From Megachile rotundata (Eukaryota > Arthropoda > Insecta > Hymenoptera > Megachilidae): a stretch of DNA of 64,000 bases. The position numbers were made by a program, and so were the translations under genes. The stretch spans positions 5,952,001-6,016,000 of the forward strand of contig NC_134991.1 of the NCBI RefSeq assembly GCF_050947335.1. Direction: 5' to 3'. Below the pieces are notes generated by a model. The model searched no databases. It saw only the letters and a program-made list of their open reading frames with translations, and was not told the DNA's origin. Position 1 is the stretch's first letter; every line of letters starts with the position of its first letter. Positions 13,605 through 25,069 of the stretch are shown piece by piece.

Positions 13605-14015
13605 ACATATAACATATAACATATAACATATAACATATAACATATAACATATAACATATAACATATAACATATAACATATAACATATAACATATAACATA
13701 TAACATATAACATATAACATATAACATATAACATATAACATATAACATATAACATATAACATATAACATATAACATATAACATATAACATATAACATATA
13801 ACATATAACATATAACATATAACATATAACATATAACATATAACATATAACATATAACATATAACATATAACATATAACATATAACATATAACATATAAC
13901 ATATAACATATAACATATAACATATAACATATAACATATAACATATAACATATAACATATAACATATAACATATAACATATAACATATAACATATAACAT
14001 ATAACATATAACATA
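13605..14015. repeat. (ACATATA)n satellite, about 59 copies
   Basis: A 7-bp unit, ACATATA, is repeated without visible interruption for 411 bp, about 58.7 copies. Because 7 is not a multiple of 3 and the unit lacks stops on the minus strand, all three minus-strand frames stay open and give a repeating YMLYVIC peptide. These frames are artefacts, not genes. The left flank (13570-13604) and right flank (14016-14115) hold decayed variants of the same motif. The uniform core suggests recent expansion, or possibly an assembly-collapsed or assembly-expanded locus. Confidence 0.97.
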
Positions 14016-14115
14016 GTAAAATACAGTGATAATATAACATGTGATATAATTCATTCATATGTGGTAGAACATAATATGTGATATAATACAATGACATGTG
14101 GTAAAACATAAGATA
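14016..14115. repeat. Diverged flank of the ACATATA satellite
   Basis: Variants such as ATAACATGTGATATAAT and ACATGTGGTAAAACATAA recur with a spacing of about 30 to 45 bases. They look like older, mutated satellite DNA at the edge of the homogeneous core. Confidence 0.6.
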
Positions 14116-14119
14116 TGTG

Positions 14120-14880
14120 ATGTATTGAACACATACGCAATACCCCAAAAGCGATAACAAGATTAGAACGAAAAAAGCGTCCTCTTAATAATTTAATTCA
14201 GAAAAAACCGGTATCCCATTAACGTGTTCTACACGCGAGATAAATGAATTCTTCGCTCGTCTTTTAATTAAAAAAGACCATCGCACAGCTAATAGGTTAA
14301 ACAAATTTAACTAACGCAATTTTTATCCAAGCATTTTGAGATCGACTTTCGCACGGAGATTCTCGAATTTCGCGTTCATATCCCGTAAACGAGACGCAGT
14401 TTAAAAGAAATTACGATCTCTCTCCCTCAAATTTCACCGCTCCGCGAGAAAACGAAGGCATAGAGAGAAAGAGAGTTATAAAGGGGAAATTAAACGTAGT
14501 TCCTGGGGTTTGTTTTGAGAACAGGTCGACGAGCGTGTCGTTCGTTGAGTGAACGCATGTATTTAATATTTCGACAGGAATTCGTAAGATTGAAATTGCA
14601 GCCGCAGCATTTTTCATCATTGGAATACCGTGAAGTGTGTTTGGCCTAGATTAAAAGCGAGGCATGCTGTTTGCCGTATACACGCTGCGGTTTATACTCG
14701 CATCTCGTCCGCTCGCATGTGTGCACGAGTAAGTACTTGCTCTTTCATTGCGTTTTAAACGATGCGTATCAAACATTCAAATATTTCGCTCTTCTTTCTT
14801 TTTCCATGACGTGAACGAATTAAATTGCATCGAATATTGGAACTCGTGTGCTCGCAAAATTAATTTAATATTCCAAACGT
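14120..14880. other. Unique DNA, no gene recognised
   Basis: This AT-rich unique DNA contains a donor-like GA/GTAAGTAC at about 14729-14736, downstream of a CpG-containing patch at 14660-14730. No matching acceptor or recognisable coding sequence is visible. Confidence 0.5.
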
Positions 14881-14884
14881 TTTA

Positions 14885-15425
14885 AAAAAATTATAAAATT
14901 TCAAGGTTTTAAAGTTCCAGGCTATCAAATTTAAGTTCTAAATGTTCAAACATCTAAATCTCCAAAGTCCTTTGTAAATTACATGTTTTTAGAACAGCTA
15001 ACTTCAGGAATCAAACTCTTGAGGCTTCAAATTGCTAAGTACCTGTATACAAGTCCCTACATACAAGTCATAAAGTCCCAAAATCTCAAACTTTTGATAT
15101 TTTAAATTTCTAATCAATCTGTCGCAAATATGAATTTCCAAAGTCTTAAATTGTTAAGATGCTAAAGTATCAAGGTTTAAAATATCCAAAACTGTATGTG
15201 TCCATGTGGACATCCAAGTCCAAAAGTTCTGAAGTTCCAAACCTCTGAAATCCTAAATTTCCACAGTCGCAGTCTCTCGAAACCTAAAATTTCCAAGGTG
15301 CTAAACCTCCAAAGTCTCAAACTGCCATCATCCTCAACTCTCAAAGTCGTACACTTCCAAGGTTCCAAATTTCTAAAATTTCAAAGTTGCAAGTATCCAA
15401 ATACCTAACCTCCGAAGCCCCCATT
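14885..15425 (-). repeat. Degenerate C-rich (inverted G-rich family) minisatellite
   Basis: The + strand is made of diverged words such as CCAAAGTC, TTCCAAAG and CCTAAATTTCC, which are the complement of the GATTTGG-type repeats. The array therefore lies in the opposite orientation to those at 12.2, 21.1 and 24 kb. Divergence between copies is high. Confidence 0.75.
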
Positions 15426-15429
15426 TTCC

Positions 15430-16300
15430 TATGATATACAAAAAAAAATTCTATCATCAACAAAAGTTTGTTGGTATCGTGGTAAGAATACCTGCGTCCA
15501 TCGACAATTTCCATCGAATTAATTCGCAAAGCCCCTTTCTCGTATTTCGTTGTCCGGTCTTTCCAACGGAAGTCGGTCAAACGCGTGGAAAATGTGAGAG
15601 AAAACGTGAATCCTGTTCGTTGCGAGTTCGACCAGCCGCGTTACAAAGAGACGTTCTGGTTCCGAAGGGGACCGAAGAGGTGCTCGAGCGGACTTGCCGA
15701 AGGGGAAAAAAGCGTCAGAAAAAAAGGAACGAAAGAAAGAAGAAAGACGAGGGAGAAGAAGAAAAAGAAAAGCATCGGTCGGGTAACACGATACGACATA
15801 TTCATCATAATCCATAACGCGGAACACCTCGAGCATTCAGGACCCGTCAAAAGTCCTCAAAGAAAATTCTACAGGAAGCCCTCTTTTTAGGGGTCCATTA
15901 TTATTTCTGACCTCGGTCGCCGGCTATGAAGTTTCTCCATTATTATTACTTCCAATCTACGAATACAGAGATCACGAATAATTACTGCGTCTTAAATCTT
16001 TGATTCTGGATATAGGCCGTGCCCGATATCGGATATGGGGGATTGGACCGATGTAATCGGAGATGTTTTTTCTAAAAAGTAATTACGATAAGCTTTTGAC
16101 GAGAATCGGAGGTGACGTTTCAGAACATTTCTCTGTGGTACTTAAGGTTTTATGGAAGTTCGATAACCTTCGTTTTAATTGGTTTTACTTTCTATGCATT
16201 ATGAAGTTATGAGAGGTACATTAACCCGGTATTGAGTTAGTTATAAGTACATCAGTATTCAGTATTTTTTATTATAATGCATTTTGTTGCATTAATTGTG
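15430..16300. other. Unique DNA with a polypurine tract
   Basis: A purine-rich stretch of about 70 bases on the + strand runs from 15699 to 15772 and is mostly A and G. The overlapping open frames at 15431-15890 (up to 128 codons) are Lys/Glu/Arg-rich because of this tract and carry no recognisable domain. The rest is unremarkable unique DNA. Confidence 0.5.
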
Positions 16301-16304
16301 GAGA

Positions 16305-16895
16305 GCATCAACATTTCCATGCGCCGTAATTCCACGCGTAGATATTTCCATGCGTCATAATTCCACGCGTGGATATCGCTACGCATTGTATTGCCACGCG
16401 TGGTATTTCCATGCGTCGTAACTCCACGCGTGGATATCGCTACGCATTGTATTGCCACGCGTGGTATTTCCATGTGTCGTAATTCCACGCGTAAATATTT
16501 CCATGCGTCGTAATTCCACGCGTAGATATTTCCATGCGTCGGAATTCCACGCGTGGATATCGCTACGCATTGTATTGCCACGCGTGGTATTTCCATGCGT
16601 CGTAACTCCACGCGTGGATATCGCTACGCATTGTATTGCCACGCGTGGTATTTCCATGCGTCGTAATTCCACGCGTAGATATTTCCATGCGTCGTAATTC
16701 CACGCGTAGATATTTCCGTGCGTCGTAATTCCACGCGTAGAAATTTCCATGCGTTGTAATTCCCTGCGTAGATATCGCTACGCGTTGTATTTCCACACGT
16801 GATATTTCCACGTGTGGTATTCCTACTTGTGGTATTTCCATGCGTTGTAATTCCACGCGTCGATATTGCGATGCACTCTAATTTCACGTGTGGTT
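16305..16895 (-). repeat. CGCGT-core minisatellite, about 15-bp monomer, minus orientation
   Basis: Monomers alternate between TTCCACGCGTAGATAT-like and TTCCATGCGTCGTAA-like forms, so the basic dimer is about 31 bp. Read on the minus strand the monomers are CGCGTGGAATTACGA-like and CGCATGGAAATAT-like. A 61-bp tetramer starting GGATATCGCTACGC recurs at 16371 and 16432, and again at 16555 and 16616, giving a duplicated block of about 184 bp. Minus-strand frames of up to 123 codons are repeat artefacts. The array is CpG-rich and full of MluI-type ACGCGT palindromes within an AT-rich setting. Confidence 0.95.
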
Positions 16896-16899
16896 TTTC

Positions 16900-19480
16900 G
16901 AAAATTTGTAAAAGTTAATACTTTTAACCTTTTGCATTCCTATGCCGATTGTGGCTTATACATAGTATGTCGGAAAAGTAACGGAACTGTTTAAATTTAA
17001 TTAAATAGCTTAGTCGAATATATATATTTTCATTTACTTATTATTTATGATAAATAAAAAATATTTGTCGCATAGTCCCTTGTAAATTAATTCAGAAGCC
17101 CTTTATTTTGTAAATTCCGGAGTTAATAATAGAAATTAAGGAGTTAATACCTTGGACCTTTGACATTCTGAACATCGTCAGTGCTTCAAAACTTCAGAGC
17201 ATCATGACTTGTAACCTTGTGTACACAGAATAATGTCCCAGAATAGACAAAGGCATTTCTAAAATCCTCTCGATGCAAATTTGAATATGAAGCAACAGTA
17301 ACAACGGTAGTAGAACGTTCGAAAAATTAAAATCGCAAGATCTCGCAGGATTCTTACTCCCGATTGTCTATGCAAGCCGCGTAGACGCGCGACGACGGAA
17401 TATTAATTCCATAGATTTAATTAACCGATTAGTAGACGTTGACTTGACGCCGCGTTAACCGAGTCACGTAGACAAGTTAGCCTGCGTCTTCGATGTTCGC
17501 TCGAACGATTTGTTAGAACCGTGACGGATGTTGAAACAGGTAATAGCTAGCTAACTATCTACATTAATAGCTCGAATTTTTAATCATTCGATGTTTAATC
17601 AACTTCCGAAGGTAAACGGGTCAGTAGCACCTGGCTAATAATTATCCTCGTTTTTCATTCGTTGCAGAGTTTCCCATTTTTCCCGAACAAAAGCTTTATC
17701 AGGCTTTATCCGTCTCTGTTCTTTCGAACAGCAACGTTTCTGGCATCCTTCATGGTTCTGGTTTTAATCCGGAACCATTTTGTCGGTACGTATCCAACGC
17801 GTATCACTCTCGAAGCTCCACGCAACTCTGGTGGTGTTGAAAACGAAGGAAAGAGACGTCAGACACGTCTATCGGATTTCTATTATTAAAGTCTCCATTG
17901 GAGCGCCATTGTAGCCAGTTATTCGTCGCGTTTCGTGTTCCTCGAGCTTCCAAGTTTACGCCGCCATGACGCTCCGATCGAACGAGTCGATGATGCTCTA
18001 TTCAATTCCATAAAGTAGCATCAGGTAAGAGAGTTCTAATTTGGCAGGTACTCGTTAGGTATCGCTCAAGGGAAGCTGTAACTCTGGCCCTGGGAAATTA
18101 CTCGATGCCACTGGCATCGGATATCGATCGGTAATCATCGTTCCTGCAGGATTTATTGGCGGACGATGAATTTTCTGGGAACGCGAGAGGTTTATGAGCG
18201 AGGAGAGAGATAAGGGAAATTGGAAAAGATCTGTCTTTTTACTTTGGTTATGGCATATGCGGTATTATGGTCAAAAATTCTATTTGGAAACATTTTTGAA
18301 GACTCCAGACATTTTTGTAGGTCTGCCTTCCATATTCAGTAAAATTAATTCTTGTAAGACGCCATTTTTTATATACATATAACTGTATAATTGAAGCTAC
18401 TTTTTTCTCTTAAATTTCTGACTGCAAGAACAGAAATTTGTTTAGAAAAAATTGACTTCTTAAGTATATGCAAAAATGTATAGCTATTTATGTAGAGTTC
18501 CATAGTACTCTGGTTAGGCATACATACTCTGTATGTGTAGACTACTATATTAAGAATTGCTTTATAAAAATTAAGTGAATATCTTTGATCCACCCGTAAA
18601 AAATAGCTGGTTATCAAATGATCGGAATCTTATTTTCATTATTTGCTAAACGATTTCCAGTTAATTTATTCGTGTTCCAATTAATGCATCGCGTAATGTT
18701 TCGCAGCGATCAGACTGGCGAAATGAATATTTCAACGTGCAATCAATTCGAATAACGCAACGAACATTAATGGATAATGTATTATAATAGAAAAGATTAC
18801 CGATGGAATTTTGATAAAGCCAATTAAGATAATAATCGCGATACACAATATTTCACCGGTGTCGTTAATTAAAGCACCACGTTTACGCGTCGGGCAAAAA
18901 TTTCTGGCGTTCCAATTACAGCGAAATCTTGGCTGGCTGCATGATCAGTTTCAACGAGAACTCGAAATAAAGTGGCAGTCCCGTCATACATAACGATTGC
19001 TGAAAGTCGAAAAGAATTTCAAAATTAACATACCCGTTGGATGCACGGAAATTTACACGTGACCCTAATTAAAAATTAAATTACCATATCACGACGACGT
19101 ACGTTGGAAGTGTGCCTCTGTGAATTTCTTTAATTAATTGAATTAAATTTCCACCACGTCGAATTAATTTGCGAGACATTCCTTTTTTTCTTATGCCGTT
19201 TTGATCGTTCTTTTCCATCTTGCTAATTAATATTTTGTTGTAATTTGCAATTATGGAGTAAATTCGATACAGCGAGAACTTTAATGAGGATCGTTAATGT
19301 GTTTATTGTTGTTGGGTCATCGGTGATCAAGCTGGTGAATTTAATTTAATTAGGTGATATGTGCTACACCGTTGTGCGATGGATTACTGCGCTTTGGATT
19401 AGTAAGCGTTGGATAACTATACGGCAGATTATTACGCGTTAGTTCATTGGGCGATGCGTTGCTGTGCGATTATAGTTATA
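16900..19480. other. Unique DNA between two CGCGT arrays
   Basis: This unique DNA contains a GC-richer patch at about 17340-18200 and AT-rich DNA elsewhere. One candidate exon at 17668-17785 is listed separately. No transposon ends or RNA genes are visible. Confidence 0.5.
17668..17785 (+). other. Candidate internal exon of 118 nt
   Basis: A branch-like GCTAATA at about 17634-17640, a pyrimidine-rich stretch and CGTTGCAG ending at 17667 form a good insect acceptor. A GTACGT donor follows TCG at 17785. The frame starting at 17668 is open throughout and gives a Phe/Leu-rich peptide with a hydrophobic stretch (FLASFMVLVLI). I recognise no family. The donor is only fair, so this may be chance. 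Confidence 0.18.
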
Positions 19481-19489
19481 AGTGGAATT

Positions 19490-20490
19490 TATATTTATGG
19501 AATTTTTACGCGTGGAATTTCTATGCGCCGTGTTTCTACGCATCGAATTTTTACGCGTTGAATCTCTTACGCGTCGACTTTCTACGCGTCGAATTTTTAC
19601 GCGTCGAATTTTTGCGCGTTGAATCTCTTACGCGTCGAATTTTTATGCGTTGAAACTCCTATGCGTGGAATTTCTACGCACCGTATTTCCACGCGTCGCA
19701 TTTCTACGCGTTGAGTTTTTACGCGTCGAATTTCTACGCACCGTATTTCTACGCGTGGTATTTCCATGCGTCGTAATTTCACGCGTAGATATTCCCATGC
19801 GCCATAATTCCACGCGTAGATGTTTCCATGCGTCGTAATACCACACGTGGGTATCGCTACGCGTTGTAATTCCACGCATGGTATTTCCATGCGTCGTAAT
19901 TCCACGCGTAGATATTGCAATGTCCTGTAATTCCAAGCATGGATATCTCTACGCGTTGTATTTCCACGCGTGGTATTTCCATGCGTTCTATTTCCACGCG
20001 TGGTATTTCCATGCGTGATATTTCCACGCGTGGTATTTCCATGCGTCGTAATTCCATGCGTAGATATTTCCATGCGTCGTAATTCCACACGTGGGTATCG
20101 CTACGCGTTGTAATTCCACGCATGGTATTTCCATGCCCTGTAATTCCAAGCGTGGATATCTCTACGCGTTGTATTTCTATGCGTGGTATTTCCATGCGCG
20201 ATATTTCCACGCGTGGTATTTCCATGCGACGTAATTCCATGCGTAGATATTTCCATGCGTCGTAATTCCACGCGTGGGTATCGCTACGCGTTGTATTTCC
20301 GAGCGTGGTATTCCCATGCGCGATATTTTCACGTGTGGTATTCCTACTTGTGTTATTTCCATGCATTGTAATTCCACGCGTCGATACTGCAATGCTTTGT
20401 AATTCCACGTGTGGATATTGTGATGCGCTGTATTTCTGCATATTTCTACGCTGCATACCGTCTCATTCTGTATCATCACGCTCTATATCG
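19490..20490 (-). repeat. CGCGT-core minisatellite, about 1 kb, minus orientation
   Basis: This array uses the same monomers as the one at 16.3 kb and lies in the same orientation. Its left part (about 19500-19760) is a variant built of TTTTTACGCGTCGAA-like monomers, and the rest matches the 16.3-kb form. The phrase GTATCGCTACGCG recurs at 19851, 20095 and 20278, at distances of 244 and 183 bp, which are 4 and 3 times 61 bp. The block decays to the right into GCATATTTCTACGCTGC-like sequence. The minus-strand frames of up to 199 codons are repeat artefacts. Confidence 0.95.
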
Positions 20491-21110
20491 TCACGCTGCA
20501 ACAAATACTCGACAAAAGTAATAAAATACTACCTATTTAATCGCAAATAAAAATTTCAATTAAAAGAATGTTTAGTATTCATAATATTAATAATTGTCAA
20601 TGAAAAAATTTGTGATGTGGGACGTGTCGTGACGGTTCTGTCGTATAGATCCAGGATGCACGGCTTAATTAAACGTATCCGCGTAAGACGATACCCGATC
20701 TTGGCGATCTCGACACGCGGTTTCTCACGTGGAAGCGTGCTCGTAGGAACGGTGCAAGTCCATCGTAAAAGTTATCGTACAATTATCGTACGGTACAGCC
20801 ATCCCGGTGACGTTTATCGTCCGACCTCCCAACATTTTCATAGTCTATTGCTCTCGTCCTGTACCGCCACGTACTTTATCCGTATCCTTGCATATCCTCG
20901 CACACGGTGTACCGAAAACAGCTCGGCCAAACGATTGGCTCATTTTCCTCGAACGTCTTACCGTGCCACAAAACGTATATCCCGGAGCAATCTTTATAAG
21001 TTGTGCTCCTTGTTAACCGGCTCTTGTTAATTTTCTTTTGTAAATCGGATACTGGAATAGGGATGCACGCGAGGCGGATGTGCAACTGCGATGCTGGGAA
21101 GTGGTCGTTA
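20490..21110. other. Unique DNA, no gene recognised
   Basis: This CpG-containing unique DNA carries a 137-codon + strand open frame at 20617-21030 that overlaps a second frame. I see no motif, splice context or homology to a known family, so I do not call it a gene. Confidence 0.5.
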
Positions 21111-21111
21111 A

Positions 21112-21510
21112 TTTGGAGGTTTGGGAATTTGATATGGAATTTAGGTGATTGAGAAAGGATTTGGGAGGTTTGTAATTTTGGAATGAGATTTAGGGAGGTG
21201 GGAGTTTGGGAATTTGGAGAGGTGGGGATTTAGGTATTTGAAATTTTAGGGATTTGGGAATTTGGAGATTTGCGAATTTGGAGGTTTGGGAATTTGGAGT
21301 TTTGGGAATTTGGAGATTTGGGAATTTAGAGATTTGCGAATTTGGAGATTTGAGAATTTAGAGATTTGGGAATTTGGGAATTTGTGGCTAGAAAATTTGG
21401 GAATATGGGAATTCGGAGATTCAGGAATTTAGGTCTTGAAAATTTGGGAATTTGAGAACTTTCTAATATTTAAATTTGAGACCGTGAGAATTAAAAAATT
21501 TGAGAACTTG
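21112..21510 (+). repeat. G-rich minisatellite (GGGAATTTGGAGATTT family)
   Basis: Diverged copies of GGGAATTTGGAGATTT fill this block, most regular at 21250-21370. The unit is about 16 bp, the same length as the homogeneous arrays at 24 and 31 kb, and differs from their consensus mainly by an extra A (GGGAATTT for GGGATTT). The right end decays into AATTTGAGAAC-type sequence. Confidence 0.88.
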
Positions 21511-23750
21511 AGAATTGTAAATTTCCAAATATTTCAGTCCATTTAATTGCCTTCCCTCATAATAATTAACCTTAATCTTTCTTACTGCTTCTAATAAAAT
21601 TATAAAAGTCGCATCCCGAAATACCTTTCGTCGGAGACAGATATTTACGCTGGGATTTTTAAACTCTGCCTTCTACTACCTATAATAAAACAGAAACAAG
21701 ACTGTTAACGATGACAGAAAAAAGTGATCCATCATATCCTAACTCGAAAAAAAATGCGATCAGGCAATAAACGATTGATCCGCCAGCAAATAAATGATTA
21801 ATCATATACGTCGCGCTTTATATTGTCATGAATCTCATAATTATGTCTCGCGATTTTATGCCGCTGTTAGGAGCACGTAAATGGCCTCTTCAATACCGTA
21901 AAGTCACCTCGATGGAACGAGGTGGTTTTCGATTTTATTGCAAACTTCGAGTGTAACGATCGAAAGAAAGTTCGTTATGTATGTGTGTACGTACACAAAA
22001 GTAAAGAATCTACCGGACATACTTGTCCGTTAATCGTGCACAGCTATAGAACAAGAACCGCGTTCTCGAGTTACTCCCGCGATAAATTAGCGGCGAGACT
22101 AATTTAATGAAGGATAGATCGCCATTATTCAAGTAATCCAATCCTGGACGAGCTCACGATTCCTTTCTTATCCCGTTGAACACGCGCTGCAACGAATATT
22201 GCTGTTCGGGGAGAAGTTACGGGCGCGGATGACGTTTATCTTGGTGGAAAATGGATGGAAATCTGTGTTACCATATTTGACGAGACTCGCTGTCGTTGCG
22301 CCGGTAATTTGTAAAGCTCGTGGTTGTTTATTATCACCGGGAGTTGCTATGTTAATTAAAGATTCTTAACAAGGGGATTTTCTATTGAGACTATCGATTT
22401 ATTTTCTGTGAAAGATTTCGTTGAAAGTTTCATAGATTTCAGTGAAGGTTTAAGCTTCGAATTGACATATGATATGTGGTTTAACGATATGTGGTGTGGA
22501 AATCATTGTCACATATTCAGAATTGGTTTCCATTCGTCAGCGGCCATTTTGTTTGCGGAACACTCATGGAACGCTCATGTAGTCATTTTGAACAAACTTA
22601 AAGCTAAATCTTAAAGGTTTTTACACTGCTATGTCGTGTTGAATATTCGTTTAATGTGATCATCGGCCATTTTGTAAGAATATCGACGTCAGATATGCAC
22701 TTATACAGATATTTTCAAGTTTGCAAATTTCTGACCTATCAGAAGAAATTTCTGAACCTGTATCTTTCAAAATCTTCAAATACTATAAATACAAAAATTA
22801 ATCAACATAACCAACCAATTATACCAATCATACTAACCACTCATACGAACCAACCAACCATAAACGTTACAATAAAGTCAGTTCATAAAGAACAAACTTT
22901 GCAAAATCTTCCAGCAATTGCAGTAGAACATCCAAGAATATTGAACATCCCAACAGATCAGCCCAAAAATTTGGCGCTTAACCCAGATAAAAATCTGCAA
23001 GGATTATCCATTTTTGAAACAAATCGATGTGGAGTGGTAACGAGATCGCGTACGAGGGAAGCGAGTTACATCCGTTCAAAGAGAATTTTAACAGGTCCAA
23101 TTTGATTGAAACGAATTCGAGGTAGCCAGAAGAGACCCGCAGGAAATTACATCGAACTTCGGAACAGTTGAACGATAGATCGATAGGAATCGGTAAAAGG
23201 TCGAAACGAAACGTGGCACAGTATAGAAGCGCATTCGATCGTTCTTCACGACGAGAGACAGTACTCGCGCTAAACAGTCTTCTATTCGAGTGGATCTCAG
23301 CGATAGTGCACGGACTTCCGACGTCCATTAGGGTGCACGCGAATGCCCATACACCTGTGCCCGGAGAGAATCTTCCCAAGATCCAGGATGTTTCGTCTGG
23401 GATACGTGGCGCGAGGCCCCGGGCACTTCTGACAGACGATACGATAAATCAACAGTACCTGTTCTCTTCTGTTCTGGTATCTGAACGACGTGCACTTTCC
23501 AGAGGAACTCGGGGAGAAGCAACGTAGCGTGGGGTGACACGGGTGAGATGGACGGGCAGCAAACCGAAATTACGCCCGCTTTATGCCGACCGACGCCGCT
23601 ATGCTTCTAATTTATCGTCTTTAAATGCAGATCCTTCGAAGCCTCTGGCCAGACGCTAGATTCCCGACACGTGAACCTACAGTACAATCGCGAGCATGGT
23701 AGATTTATTCAGAGAAATGCGAGGTCGCCGCTTGCTGGATTTTGATGGAA
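21510..23750. other. Unique DNA, no gene recognised
   Basis: This is AT-rich unique DNA with a GC-richer patch at about 23030-23700. Low-complexity CCAA/CCAATCA words cluster at 22805-22865 inside a 149-codon + strand frame (22656-23105) of Asn/Thr/Ile-rich composition. That frame has no recognisable domain. No RNA gene or mobile element is visible. Confidence 0.5.
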
Positions 23751-23751
23751 C

Positions 23752-25060
23752 AGTTTGGGAATTTATGGGGATCTCAATCTAGAAATTTTGGTATTTACGA
23801 GATCGTGGATTTGAGAATTTTAGGATTTGGGAGACTGAGGATTTAGGAGAGTGAGGAGTTGGGGGGTTGAGGATTTGGGGACTTTGGGATTTGGGAGATT
23901 TGGGATTTGGGAGATTTGGAATTTGGGAGATTTGGGATTTGGGAGATTTGAGATTTGGGAGATTTGGGGAATTGGAGGACTTGGGGAATTGGAGGATTTA
24001 GGAATTTGGTGATTTGAGGATTTGGAGATTTGGGGATTGGGAGATTTGGGATTTGGGAGATTTGGGATTTGGGAGATTTGGGATTTGGGAGATTTGGGAT
24101 TTGGGAGATTTGGGATTTGGGAGATTTGGGATTTGGGAGATTTGGGATTTGGGAGATTTGGGATTTGGGAGATTTGGGATTTGGGAGATTTGGGATTTGG
24201 GAGATTTGGGATTTGGGAGATTTGGGATTTGGGAGATTTGGGATTTGGGAGATTTGGGATTTGGGAGATTTGGGATTTGGGAGATTTGGGATTTGGGAGA
24301 TTTGGGATTTGGGAGATTTGGGATTTGGGAGATTTGGGATTTGGGAGATTTGGGATTTGGGAGATTTGGGATTTGGGAGATTTGGGATATGGGAGATTTG
24401 GGGAATTGGAGGATTTGGGAATTTGGTGATTTGAGGATTTGGAGATTTGGGGATTGGGGAGTTGGGGAGTTGGGGAATTGGAGGATTTGGGGAGTTGGAG
24501 TTTTGGGAATTTGGAGATTTGGGGATTTGGAGTTTTGGGAATTTGGAGATTTGGGGGGTTTGCGGATTTGGGGATTTGAAAATTTAGGCGGTTGAAAATT
24601 TGGAGATTTCAAGATTTAGAGGCTTGAAAATTGATAGATTTGGGAATCTGGGGATTTCAAAATTTAGGGATGTGAAAATTGAAATATTCGAGTATTCGAG
24701 AATACAGCAATTTGTGGCTTTGAGAAATTGAGGATTTTGGAGTTTGGGGATTCGAAAATTTAGGAATTTGAGAATTTAGGGATTTAACCCTAAATTAGGG
24801 GTTGGGAACTCGGGGGTTTGGGAAATTAGAGGTTTAGGAACTTGAAAATAATAATTTTTAGGGATTCGAGGATTCGGAGACTTGAGAATTTAGAGTTTTA
24901 CAAAACTGATGCTGTAAATATTTAAAAATGTGAGAAAGTGTGAATTAGAGAGTTTGAAGATTTGATACGTGGTTTTGCTAATTTATGAGGTGCTTCAAAA
25001 ATTTAAAAATTCAAAAACTCAATAATTTGATAACTTAAATTATAAATTTGAAATCTTGAA
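23752..25060 (+). repeat. Large G-rich minisatellite block, about 1.3 kb
   Basis: The block begins with diverged GATTTGGG copies. A first regular segment of the 16-bp unit lies at about 23885-23965, and the homogeneous core is at 24039-24388 (listed separately). To the right the array mixes GGGAATTTGGAGATTT and GGGGAGTTGG variants to about 24600, then decays until about 25060. A similar variant phrase (GAATTGGAGGATTT followed by GAATTTGGTGATTTGAGG) flanks the core on both sides, at about 23967-24020 and 24394-24440, as if the core expanded inside older repeat DNA. Confidence 0.92.
24039..24388 (+). repeat. Perfect 16-bp array, about 22 copies, G-quadruplex spacing
   Basis: The unit GGGAGATTTGGGATTT is repeated without visible error for 350 bp, about 21.9 copies. 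G-triplets alternate with loops of 6 and 4 bases, so any four consecutive triplets satisfy the usual G3+N1-7 quadruplex rule. There are about 44 triplets in a row. Several frames on both strands stay open because the unit lacks stops, giving repeat peptides of up to 204 residues (for example GFGRFGIWEIWDLGDL). These are artefacts. Confidence 0.97.
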
Positions 25061-25069
25061 ATTTCATAC

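Noticed and set aside
13422..14160. Minus-strand frames of more than 200 codons with YMLYVIC repeats
   Set aside because: They are read-through of the ACATATA heptamer in all three frames and have no other protein features.
16252..20456. Open frames with repeated RGITTHGN / YAWNYDAWK peptides
   Set aside because: They are translations of the CGCGT-core minisatellite in different frames. Every frame of the array is similarly open.
24014..24595. Long open frames on both strands (193 to 204 codons) over the 24-kb array
   Set aside because: The 16-bp unit has no stop codons in several frames, so openness on both strands follows from the repeat. The peptides are pure 16-residue periodic repeats.
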